Shown piece after piece: positions 1 to 7,774 of a stretch of 60,132 bases of DNA. The position numbers and the translations under genes are program-made. Positions within the stretch are counted from its first letter, which is position 1; each line of letters begins with the position of its first letter. The notes under the pieces are model-generated. The model was not told the DNA's origin, did not search any database, and saw only the letters and a list, made by a program, of their open reading frames with translations. Source of the stretch: Bacteroidales bacterium (GTDB lineage: Bacteria > Bacteroidota > Bacteroidia > Bacteroidales > P3); contig JAQVXZ010000014.1 in the NCBI GenBank assembly GCA_028708845.1, positions 1 to 60,132 of the forward strand. The letters run 5' to 3'.

Positions 1-105
1 ATTAGTTTCTGTATCAATATATTTTGTGAAACATCTTGATCTTCCACATTTTGGACAAACGTATCTTGAACTCTGTCCTTTGTATTTTTCTAATTCTACT
101 GCCAT
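1..105 (-). CDS. Partial zinc-ribbon protein of a mobile-element replication module (DUF6371-like)
   Basis: Only the first 35 codons are inside the window; the gene starts with ATG at 103-105 and runs leftward off the edge. The visible peptide opens MAVELEKYKG, then has a CPKCGR zinc-knuckle half and CFTKYIDTET. This opening matches what I know of DUF6371/CHC2-like proteins of Bacteroidota integrative elements, which carry a zinc ribbon followed by a primase-like region; the second cysteine pair would lie outside the window. It lies beside fragments of other mobile-element genes on the same strand, which supports the reading. The exact family is inferred from a short stretch. Confidence 0.6.
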   Translation of the reverse strand, partial: MAVELEKYKGQSSRYVCPKCGRSRCFTKYIDTETN

Positions 106-250
106 TTTATTTTTGTATTTATTGGTTTGTTAATTATTTGATTATTTTGTAGTGTATTTTAACTCTACAGAATTTTCTTGTATTTTAGGCTGTTTTTAGC
201 AACAGGCTCACCTTTTTTCTGTAACCCATTGAAAATGAATCAATGTTCAC

Positions 251-287
251 AGGCTCACACCCCTTAGAGCAGTGACTCTGTGAGCCT
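251..287. repeat. Stem-loop with 9-bp perfect arms
   Basis: The arms AGGCTCACA (251-259) and TGTGAGCCT (279-287) are perfect inverted repeats around a 19-nt loop. A third copy of AGGCTCAC lies at 204-211. The hairpin sits between the leftward zinc-ribbon gene and the remnants to its right. It could be a terminator-like or recombination-related structure of the old mobile element; nothing decides between these. Confidence 0.45.
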
Positions 288-317
288 ATCACAATGTACT
301 TTAATAGGTACAGTGTA

Positions 318-348
318 GCACTAAGACAAGTTAGCTTAGTGCCAACAC
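318..348. repeat. 31-bp inverted-repeat element, copy 1 of 2
   Basis: Arms GCACTAAG (318-325) and CTTAGTGC (335-342) flank a 9-nt spacer, followed by CAACAC. The whole 31-bp string recurs exactly at 30081-30111. Similarity extends outside it: CTTTAATA about 20 nt before and CCCTTTAT with A-rich sequence after, at both sites. This copy lies beside mobile-element debris and about 1.5 kb before the BREX operon; the other lies about 0.4 kb before the type III R-M genes. Confidence 0.8.
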
Positions 349-373
349 GTATCCCTTTATTTATTAAAAACTT

Positions 374-577
374 TTATTTGCTATTTTCCAAAGCTTCTAA
401 CTTTTTAAACCTTGATATCCTTCTTGCTATGGTAGCTCTGCTTACTCCCAAATCAAGACCAATCTCTTCTAAAGTCCTACCTTTATCTTTAAGTTCTTTG
501 ATATCTCTTTGTTTTCTCTTTGATTGTCGTTTGTTTTCTCTTTGTTTTCTCTTTGATTGTTGTTTGATATCTCTTTG
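374..577 (-). pseudogene. Remnant encoding a resolvase-like helix-turn-helix
   Basis: The frame is open from just after a stop at 578-580 down to TAA at 374-376 and has no ATG. It encodes basic repetitive sequence (QSKRKQR repeated), then an obvious helix-turn-helix, LEEIGLDLGVSRATIARRIS, and ends EALENSK. The sequence resembles the DNA-binding tail of phage or element regulators. With no start codon, and with the frame next to it carrying a related fragment, it looks like the 3' end of a decayed gene. Confidence 0.5.
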
Positions 578-660
578 TTATTTGCTTGACTCGTATTTTC
601 GCCTTCTGACACCTGGTAATCGTCGTATTTACAGACAGTTATGATTGTGTTCTTCCCATA
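469..660 (-). pseudogene. Fragment of a phage-replisome-type protein (KYDDYQ segment)
   Basis: This frame encodes NTIITVCKYDDYQ followed by an Asn/Gln/Lys-rich repetitive linker, ending at TAG 469-471. The (V)C(K/N)Y(D/G).YQ signature is typical of the junction after the winged-helix domain in phage and element replication-initiation proteins, and a second version (KVCNYGIYQ) lies at 951-1238. It has no start codon and it overlaps the BRO fragment and helix-turn-helix frames, so it is a scrambled remnant and not an intact gene. Confidence 0.45.
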
Positions 661-815
661 CTATCTTCTATGGGGTAAGTTGAAATTACCTCATCTTCTA
701 AACGTTGTTAAACTCCTTTTGCTGTTAAGTCTAATATCTTGCATACATCAGCCAAACAGAATAAAGGCTCATTGTTTTCATTTGTTGTTATTCTTAGACT
801 TCCTTTAGAAAATTG
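639..815 (-). pseudogene. BRO-N/antirepressor fragment with an in-frame stop
   Basis: The frame reads SLRITTNENNEPLFCLADVC KILDL and continues, after a TAA at 708-710, with QRLEDEVISTYPIEDSMGRT. The N-E-P-L-F-C-L-A-D-V pattern is diagnostic of the BRO-N domain of phage antirepressors. The internal stop and the lack of a start or C-terminal domain show that it is broken. It overlaps the end of the upstream frame at 794-1000. Confidence 0.6.
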
Positions 816-1238
816 TTCGGTAGTGTGTAATCTTTCTTTAGGCTGATGAACTGTTTAAACGTAAATGGCTTTTCAAATGAAGACACGGTAGGGAAGTTTG
901 TGAGATACTTTTGGAATATCTCCCACACTCTTTGCTCCACTACCGACGACCTATTCAGTAAGTCTAAATACTCTTGAAGTTCTTTCTGCCGTGTAACCAC
1001 CTTTCTTTTGTATATTTTCTTTTAACTTATTCTTTTCATTCTTTTCATTCTTAGTATATAGTAAAGCGTTGTGCTTTTGTTGTGCTTTTTCAGAGTCTAA
1101 ATCTTGGTAAATACCATAATTACAGACCTTTATAATATTAAATTTGTTTGTCCCAATCGCTTCAATTTCTCCTGTTTTATTTAACTCTTTTATTGCTCTT
1201 CGGACTTGCTTAACGGAGAGTGAAGATTCGCTTGCCAT
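794..1238 (-). pseudogene. Replication-initiation-type winged-helix gene, apparently frameshifted
   Basis: Two overlapping leftward frames cover this stretch. The first (951-1238, 95 aa) encodes a winged helix (LSVKQVRRAIKELNKTGEIE), then KVCNYGIYQ and a Lys/Glu/Asn-rich linker. The second (794-1000, 68 aa; only a GTG start) encodes VVTRQKELQEYLDLLN and a charged C-terminus. The join falls in an A-rich run near 1000-1030. Together they look like one phage or element replication protein split by a frameshift, and the usual N-terminal helix-turn-helix residues before MASESS are missing. Two separate genes remain possible. Confidence 0.45.
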
Positions 1239-1823
1239 ATTATGTCATTAATTTCCTTTAGTCTTGTATGAAAAACTCCCTTACGTTATGAGCTTCTTTT
1301 AAATCCTTTTGCAATTCCAAATCGGTATAACCCCTTTTTTATTTATTTCAGAGGTGACAAATCTCGACTTATTACTATTAGGATATGATAGCTGATAATT
1401 CTTCTAATTGTTTTATCAATTAAAGTGTAGAAGAGATAATATATAATATAGACCTCTAAGAATATAATTATTATACAACGTTTTTTTGAACACAAAGTAG
1501 GATATCTAATTATTATTTTAAAACATTAAGACTTATGAGTAAAGAGTTTAATGTGAAGAATTAAAGAAAAGAAAATTAAATCATAGAAAAGTTTTTGGGG
1601 TTTAAAATAATTTAATATCTTTGGCACTTAATTATATATAAGAATAATTAGTTAGAAAGATGATTATTACACTAAATAATATATAATAATTGCAATAATT
1701 CTTATTATTAGCAATCTAATAAAGTATATTATTGTTTTATGATATAGTTGATTTTGGTCATCTTTATACTTACTAATAATTATTTAACTAAATAAATGCT
1801 CGTAATACAATTAAAAAAATACA
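1239..1823. other. AT-rich intergenic region before the BREX operon
   Basis: No convincing gene is present. On the minus strand, 1240-1340 encodes a short start-less remnant (KDLKEAHNVREFFIQD then stop) that fits the mobile-element debris. The rest is very AT-rich, and the only recognisable element is the plus-strand promoter candidate at 1594-1623. The leader between that promoter and the first BREX codon would be about 190 nt. Confidence 0.5.
1594..1623 (+). promoter_or_regulatory. Bacteroidota-type promoter for the BREX operon
   Basis: TTTG at 1594-1597 and TATCTTTG at 1616-1623 fit the -33/-7 pattern TTTG-N(18-21)-TANNTTTG, with an 18-nt spacer. It is the only good match upstream of the operon on this strand. 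Confidence 0.4.
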
Positions 1824-2255
1824 ATGTATAAAATTGTTTGGGATAAAGATAATAACGGAATTTTACTAACAATGAAGCCATCGGATGATGTTGTGAATGT
1901 TGCACCTCGTCCAGTGTTTTATGAAGAATTAGATTTACTTGGCTTAGATAAATATTGGGTTTATCCAAAATCAGAGGAACCATTACTTTGGGCATGCGAA
2001 AGAAGATATTTTTATCGTGGTGAGAAAGTTCTTGAAGTAAAAGGTGGAAATATATTTGATGACCCAGAGTTAATTTTGACTAACCCTGCTGATAAACTTA
2101 TTTTAAAGCCTATTGACTTGGGTTTATTGTGTAAAAATAATGAATCTTCAATGTTCCTATTAGAACATGAAGCAATGGAATTTATCAATACCATATACAG
2201 AAGATATAGTCCTAATGCAAGCCAACAAAAAATAGTTGAAGATGTTGATTTTTAG
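1824..2255 (+). CDS. brxP: BrxP N-terminal segment, ended by a premature TAG
   Basis: This 143-codon frame starts at ATG 1824 and stops at TAG 2253-2255. The same frame then continues without another stop through 2256-4355, where the PAPS-reductase-like protein lies. The peptide (MYKIVWDKDN, then a WVYPKSEEPLLWACERRYFY region) is, as I recall the family, the normal N-terminus of these proteins, and the segment after the stop (KLVEKQEKELKTKFAIIKQD) is the normal connector. I infer that a sense codon, probably GAG, mutated to TAG. The product would be a short N-terminal domain of unknown activity. Suppression, reinitiation at 2334 or a sequencing error are alternatives. Confidence 0.75.
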   Translation: MYKIVWDKDNNGILLTMKPSDDVVNVAPRPVFYEELDLLGLDKYWVYPKSEEPLLWACERRYFYRGEKVLEVKGGNIFDDPELILTNPADKLILKPIDLGLLCKNNESSMFLLEHEAMEFINTIYRRYSPNASQQKIVEDVDF

Positions 2256-2333
2256 AAACTAGTTGAGAAACAAGAAAAAGAACTAAAAACAAAATTTGCA
2301 ATCATAAAACAAGACTGTGATAGTTTTGACATT

Positions 2334-4355
2334 ATGCCATTATCAGAAGCTGAAAAGCAAGGAAAACAAATTGTATATAATACAAAAATAGAAATGTTCA
2401 TAGCTTCTTTCTCTGGAGGGAAGGATAGTCAAGTATTATTAGATTTAGTTTCTCGTGTTATTCCGCCAAATGATTTTTCAGTAATATATTCTGATACTGG
2501 ATATGAAATACCACCTTCATTAGAAATATTTGAAAAAACAAAACAACGATATCAAAACAAAACCCCTGACTTAAAGTTTTATCTTGCAAAAAATCATCAA
2601 AATGTGATTGATTATTGGGATAAAATGGGGTCTCCAAGTAGAATTCATCGCTGGTGTTGTAATGTTATGAAATCGGCACCTTTAAGTAGGAAAATAAAGG
2701 AAATAAGTGGCACAAATAAGCAGCCTAAAGCTGTTCTTTTTGATGGAGTAAGAGCAGAAGAAAGCTCTAGTAGGTCTGGAAGAAATAGAATAGGAAAAAA
2801 TGTAAAGCATAACAATATTATCAATGCAAGTCCTATCCTTTATTGGAATCCAACTGAAATTTACTTTTATTTATTATTTCATAAATTACCAATAAATCAA
2901 GCATACCGAAATGGATTAAGTAGAGTAGGGTGTGTTATTTGCCCTTATGCTTCAAATTGGAGTGAAGATTTATGTGCTAAATTATATCCAGAAACTGTTT
3001 CACCTTTTTTAAATAAACTAAAAGACGATTTGAAAAAATCAAATATTAGTGGAGTAGATAATTATATCAAACAGGGTCAATGGAAAATGAGAGCTGGTGG
3101 AAAAAATGTTGAATCTTCATCAAGTCTAAATATAATTTCAACTAGTCCGAACTTTAAAGCAAGCTTAAATAATCCTAAAGAGAAAATACTTGTTTGGTTA
3201 AAAGTATTAGGTAAATTACAATACATAGAACAAAATAATATTATAAAAGGTAGTCTGAATTATAAAAAGAAAATATATAATTTCGAAATCACTAATAATA
3301 CTAATAATAACGTAATAATAGAATTTAAAGAGGTTAGCAATGAGATTTTATTTATAAGTCATTTAAAAAAAATACTAAATAAAACTGTTTACTGTGTGCA
3401 TTGTGAAGTTTGCGAAGTTGAATGTCCAACAGGAGCTTTATCAGTAGTTCCTGTAGTCACCGTAGATGAAAATAAATGTATCCATTGTTTAAAATGTGTA
3501 AATTTCGACCCTAAAGGTTGTGTAATAGCTAGTTCAATAAATATATCAAAAGGAGATAATAAAATGAAAACATCAAAAACAGGCATCAATAGGTATAATG
3601 ATGGGATGGGATTAAGAGAAGCTTGGCTCAATAAGTTTTTTAATAATTATGACAAGTTTTTTGAGGATAGTAGTCATGGCATCAATGTGCAATATCAAAT
3701 TCCACCATTAATTAACTGGTTAAAAGAAGCTAATATTTTGCAAGCAGAAACCAAATTAATTTCTGAAGTAGGAAAACTATTAGCATTAAAATATCAAACA
3801 CATCCAGAAATTGTTTGGGAAATTATTTTTATTAACCTTTGTTACAACTCTGAAATTTGTTATTGGTTTCATTCTAATATAGACTTTGATAGAACGTATT
3901 TAAAATCTGAACTTGAAATTATTTTACAAGATTCTTATCCAGAATACAAAGACAGAACACTTAGAAATCCACTTAACTCTCTCTTAAATACATTTAAAGA
4001 AAGCCCTTTAGGAAGTAAAATCCCTGTAGGGAAACATGTAAGGGTTGATAAAAACTTAGGTTTAGTTCGTCAATCTTATAATGACATTGCTCTTGTTTCA
4101 GTTGCTTATTCTCTATATAAATATGCAGAAAAGAAAAATAGATATAATTTAACAGTTTCAGAATTATACAAAGAAGATCAAAAAGAAGGTATATATCGTC
4201 AGTTTGGTGTGTCTAGAGAAGTATTTGAAAAACATTTACGAACACTTAAAGAAGAAAAAAATAGAGTTCTTAATGCTGATTTGAATATGGGTTTAGATAA
4301 TATAAATCTTCGTGATGATATTAGTTCAATTGATATTTTAAAATTATTATTCTAA
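2334..4355 (+). CDS. brxP: BrxP: PAPS-reductase-like / ferredoxin / DUF4007 protein of BREX type 4
   Basis: The 673-aa frame has an adenine-alpha-hydrolase PP-loop (SFSGGKDSQVLLD, residues 25-37), the PAPS-reductase companion motifs RIHRWCCNVMKS and VRAEESSSRSGR, and GCVICPYASNW. Near residues 353-400 are two 4Fe-4S cysteine sets (CVHCEVCEVECP and CIHCLKCVNF). The C-terminal ~260 residues resemble DUF4007, a domain found with DndC-like enzymes. The first ATG here is internal to the ancestral gene (1824-4355) and lacks a visible ribosome site, so translation depends on reinitiation or readthrough of the TAG at 2253. By analogy with DndC it could activate or transfer sulphur for DNA marking; that is inference. 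The next gene starts 11 nt downstream. Confidence 0.8.
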   Translation: MPLSEAEKQGKQIVYNTKIEMFIASFSGGKDSQVLLDLVSRVIPPNDFSVIYSDTGYEIPPSLEIFEKTKQRYQNKTPDLKFYLAKNHQNVIDYWDKMGSPSRIHRWCCNVMKSAPLSRKIKEISGTNKQPKAVLFDGVRAEESSSRSGRNRIGKNVKHNNIINASPILYWNPTEIYFYLLFHKLPINQAYRNGLSRVGCVICPYASNWSEDLCAKLYPETVSPFLNKLKDDLKKSNISGVDNYIKQGQWKMRAGGKNVESSSSLNIISTSPNFKASLNNPKEKILVWLKVLGKLQYIEQNNIIKGSLNYKKKIYNFEITNNTNNNVIIEFKEVSNEILFISHLKKILNKTVYCVHCEVCEVECPTGALSVVPVVTVDENKCIHCLKCVNFDPKGCVIASSINISKGDNKMKTSKTGINRYNDGMGLREAWLNKFFNNYDKFFEDSSHGINVQYQIPPLINWLKEANILQAETKLISEVGKLLALKYQTHPEIVWEIIFINLCYNSEICYWFHSNIDFDRTYLKSELEIILQDSYPEYKDRTLRNPLNSLLNTFKESPLGSKIPVGKHVRVDKNLGLVRQSYNDIALVSVAYSLYKYAEKKNRYNLTVSELYKEDQKEGIYRQFGVSREVFEKHLRTLKEEKNRVLNADLNMGLDNINLRDDISSIDILKLLF

Positions 4356-4366
4356 AAATAAGGACT

Positions 4367-7300
4367 ATGGAATACAAGTATTCAAACATTATTGGTTTGC
4401 AAGATTATTTCTATCCTGTTTTCAATCTTCAAGATGAAACAGAGGGTTATTGGAAGCAATTTATTCCAACAAATCAATTTGATAATTTACTTAAAAAGAC
4501 ATTAGATGCGGTGTCTGGCGATGGGAAAAATCGAAGGGGTATTTGGGTTAAAGGAACTTTTGGAACAGGGAAGAGTCATGCGAGTTCTGTAATAAAGCAT
4601 CTGCTTTGTGATAAGTTAGATGATATAGAGGATTATATTCAAGATAGAATAGAAAGTGCAGATTTAAAGAATCGGTTACTTGCTTTTAGAGATCAAAAAC
4701 GTTTTTTTCCAATTGTTTTAAAAGATATAGAGGGTGTTCATGATATAAGAACTTTTTCTCTTACATTAGAACGTAGGATTAAACAAGAATTAAAAAAAGA
4801 GAAACATAATATTACTGTTGATTCTGATTTTGAAAGAGCAATAAAGTATATTGATGAAACTGCTATTGATATAGACAAACTTATTCAAGAAGAACCAGAA
4901 TTAAGGGCTATTTGTAAAACAGAAAAAGATATAATTAAGCATCTCAAAGCTAATGATATGGAGCTATATATGATCTTGGAAAAATCATTGGCTAAACCAA
5001 AATATAGTGTTCAACTTGGTTCAGAAAATATAACGGATTGGCTAAAACAAATAGAAGCTGAATTAAAGAAGCAGAATATTGCTGATGGTTTAATTATTCT
5101 GTGGGATGAATTTACTGCATTACCTGCTATAGATGGAATTCTCAATATGGCACAAAAAATAGCCGAATTATCTGAAAAACATGATATTTTTCTCTATCTA
5201 ATAAATCATAAGAATATTGTTGGAAATAGGGAACTCGATAAAGCAAAAGATAGATTTCATGAAGTAGATTATAAAATGGAAACTATCACCACTTACCATA
5301 TTATGGCTGCAAGTATTAGAAAATTAAATGAGAAAGATTACATGGCTTTTAGAGGGTTGGCAATGGAAAAATATGGGACTTTCGACAAATTAATTCCCTA
5401 TCTTACACAGCATGCACCTCAGCAGTCTAGAAATGATATGTTAGAATTATATCCATTGCATCCATATTCAGCTTTTTTATGTTCATCCATTGCTGATCAC
5501 ATTGGAAGTGCAAATAGAAGTGTAATGAGATTTATGTATGATGAAGAAAAAGGTTTCAAGGCTTTTTTAAATAATTATAATTATAATGACTATTCATTAT
5601 TAACAGCTGATATGCTTTGGGATTATTTTTTAGATGAATTTTTAAATGACAATAGCAATAAATACACTACTATTGTAAATACTTTTAATACTCATAAAAA
5701 TACAGTAAAAGGATTTGGACAAGAATATGAAAAAGTTTTCAAAGGTGTTTTACTACTTAACGCAATGAAAAATACTTTTGATGGAGATCAGGTTCTTCCT
5801 TGTCAATCAAATATTGTTAGCCTCTTCGAGGGTGTAGAATTCGCAACAGAAATTAATGAAATATTAGAATCATTTAATCAAAATCAAATTATTCAAAGAG
5901 ATCCAAATAATATATTTTTAATATCATTATCGTCTTTGCCTATTGAGGAAATAAATAAAGAAATTGATCGCCAAGAATCAAAATACCAAAAAGCTTCTGA
6001 TATTTTTGAATATTCTCCAGAGTTTAAAAATGATATTTCTAATATGCTTGATCAAGAGTTAATACGTCAATCAGAATTTATTTATTTATCTTGTTCTGAA
6101 GACGAATCGCGTATTAGGAGTAGAATTAACCATGGCTTTAAAGATACTTATAAGTTGCCATTAATTTTATTTATGGGTAGTAATAATGAAGAAGTAAATC
6201 AAATTAAAACAATATGTAAGGAATTAGCAAGTAGTGAATTTGAGAATAAAATATTTATTGTATTCGATGAAATTTTTGATAATGATGGAAACCAAAGAAC
6301 TCAATTTATAAAGTACGAAGCAAGTAGAATTGTTGCCCAAAGACATACTTCTAGTGATACAGAAAAAACGAATTCTGAAAATGCAAACACTATTGTTAAA
6401 AATTGGGTTAATCGTATAAAAAGAGGGAATTATACTCTTTTTTTTAATAAAGAAGTTTTTCTTGGTAATTCAAGTCAGCTAGCAAGATCTTTAAATATGG
6501 AAATTGGATATAGAATTTTCAGTAAAGGGATTGAATCTTTACCAATAATGCGTACAAAATCTTTAACTTTTTTTAACCAAGTTATATCAAGAGCTTCTTC
6601 AGATGCATTATTAATTTCAATTAATAGAGATGATGCAGAAAGCCGTTTAAGAGGGCAGTTAGCACCAGCGAGATTATTATTTAAAAATAATGATGATTAT
6701 ATTGTTGACGAAAATCTAAATTTAAAATCTGATGCTCCAAAGAATCATCCATTAGTAATGGTTCAAAAAAAAGTTGATAATATTTTTAGTCAACTTCAAT
6801 CTTCAAATACAGCAACATTTAATTTAGGACACGTATTATCAGATTTAACAAAATCTCCATTTGGTTTTTATTCTAACATACCTAACACAAGCTTACTTTC
6901 ATTTGCTATGCGAAAATACATAAATGAATTATATCATAGTGATATTGGCACACCTATTAATTCAAATCAAATGGCCGAAAAAGTTGTAGCTATATTTACT
7001 TATTGGAATAGTCGAAGAGGTGAAAACACCCTAAGAGTGCGTTTTGGTTCTAAAGAAGAAAAAGATTTAAAAGATCTTCTAATAAAAGTTTTTGAATTAA
7101 AAAATTATTCCGCAAAATTAGGTCAGGATTCATTAGAATTAACAAGTATTAAAAATGTTCGTTGGGCTATAGCTGAATACTTTTTAAAAAACACTATGAA
7201 AAATCCATTATGGGTTCTTAAATATATTATTAATATTTCGGATGATTTAAAAACACTTGTAGAGAAATTAAATAATTTAATCCAAAGTCAAGATGAAAAT

Positions 7301-7768
7301 ACAAAAACAGATGAATTCAAGGATGTTTTGAAAATGTTAAAAGAAAATTATCTTGAATTCTTCAAATTATTACAAAATAAAAAACATTTCGATTCTGGTT
7401 TCAATAATTTTGTATTTCAAAAAACAGAAACCTTTAAAGTAACTTGGTTCGATGATTTTATTGATTATTTGGATCAAAACTTACAACCCGAAATTGCTTA
7501 TTGGACTGAAGATGATATTGAAAAAGCTGTTTTAAGATTCTGCACTCAAAAACTTCAGCCAAAAGAATATATTTATAAGCCTAATGATCACTTTGAAAAT
7601 CAAGAACAAAAAGATGAAATTGAAGAACCAGATGTATATAGGGTAATAAATGTAAAGAAAAGAATTTCCAATACTACTTTAGAAAATTTTGGCTGGCAAT
7701 TATTATTAAAAAACCTTATTGATGAATATCCTCAGGTAATTGATTTTGTAGATAAACAATTAGGATAA
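4367..7768 (+). CDS. brxC: BrxC/PglY-type P-loop ATPase of BREX
   Basis: This 1133-aa cytoplasmic ATPase has a Walker A (VKGTFGTGKSH, about residues 61-71) and a Walker B with acidic pair (LIILWDEFTAL, about 242-252). These are in the usual place near the N-terminus of BrxC, which is among the largest proteins in all BREX types. The rest is a long helical region with no obvious membrane segment. It follows brxP by 11 nt and precedes pglZ by 6 nt, so the genes are co-transcribed. The length fits the family and no frameshift is visible. The role of BrxC in phage exclusion and host marking is essential but mechanistically unresolved. Confidence 0.88.
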   Translation: MEYKYSNIIGLQDYFYPVFNLQDETEGYWKQFIPTNQFDNLLKKTLDAVSGDGKNRRGIWVKGTFGTGKSHASSVIKHLLCDKLDDIEDYIQDRIESADLKNRLLAFRDQKRFFPIVLKDIEGVHDIRTFSLTLERRIKQELKKEKHNITVDSDFERAIKYIDETAIDIDKLIQEEPELRAICKTEKDIIKHLKANDMELYMILEKSLAKPKYSVQLGSENITDWLKQIEAELKKQNIADGLIILWDEFTALPAIDGILNMAQKIAELSEKHDIFLYLINHKNIVGNRELDKAKDRFHEVDYKMETITTYHIMAASIRKLNEKDYMAFRGLAMEKYGTFDKLIPYLTQHAPQQSRNDMLELYPLHPYSAFLCSSIADHIGSANRSVMRFMYDEEKGFKAFLNNYNYNDYSLLTADMLWDYFLDEFLNDNSNKYTTIVNTFNTHKNTVKGFGQEYEKVFKGVLLLNAMKNTFDGDQVLPCQSNIVSLFEGVEFATEINEILESFNQNQIIQRDPNNIFLISLSSLPIEEINKEIDRQESKYQKASDIFEYSPEFKNDISNMLDQELIRQSEFIYLSCSEDESRIRSRINHGFKDTYKLPLILFMGSNNEEVNQIKTICKELASSEFENKIFIVFDEIFDNDGNQRTQFIKYEASRIVAQRHTSSDTEKTNSENANTIVKNWVNRIKRGNYTLFFNKEVFLGNSSQLARSLNMEIGYRIFSKGIESLPIMRTKSLTFFNQVISRASSDALLISINRDDAESRLRGQLAPARLLFKNNDDYIVDENLNLKSDAPKNHPLVMVQKKVDNIFSQLQSSNTATFNLGHVLSDLTKSPFGFYSNIPNTSLLSFAMRKYINELYHSDIGTPINSNQMAEKVVAIFTYWNSRRGENTLRVRFGSKEEKDLKDLLIKVFELKNYSAKLGQDSLELTSIKNVRWAIAEYFLKNTMKNPLWVLKYIINISDDLKTLVEKLNNLIQSQDENTKTDEFKDVLKMLKENYLEFFKLLQNKKHFDSGFNNFVFQKTETFKVTWFDDFIDYLDQNLQPEIAYWTEDDIEKAVLRFCTQKLQPKEYIYKPNDHFENQEQKDEIEEPDVYRVINVKKRISNTTLENFGWQLLLKNLIDEYPQVIDFVDKQLG

Positions 7769-7774
7769 TGTATT

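Noticed and set aside
294-644. Plus-strand 116-codon frame over the left remnants
   Set aside because: It is antisense to recognisable helix-turn-helix and BRO-type fragments, and its Leu/Ser/Phe-rich sequence is what their complement would give.
2253-2255. TAG as a recoded sense codon (alternative genetic code)
   Set aside because: TAG ends other clear genes in the window (kdsA, the BatA-like gene), and no suppressor tRNA or recoding element is visible.
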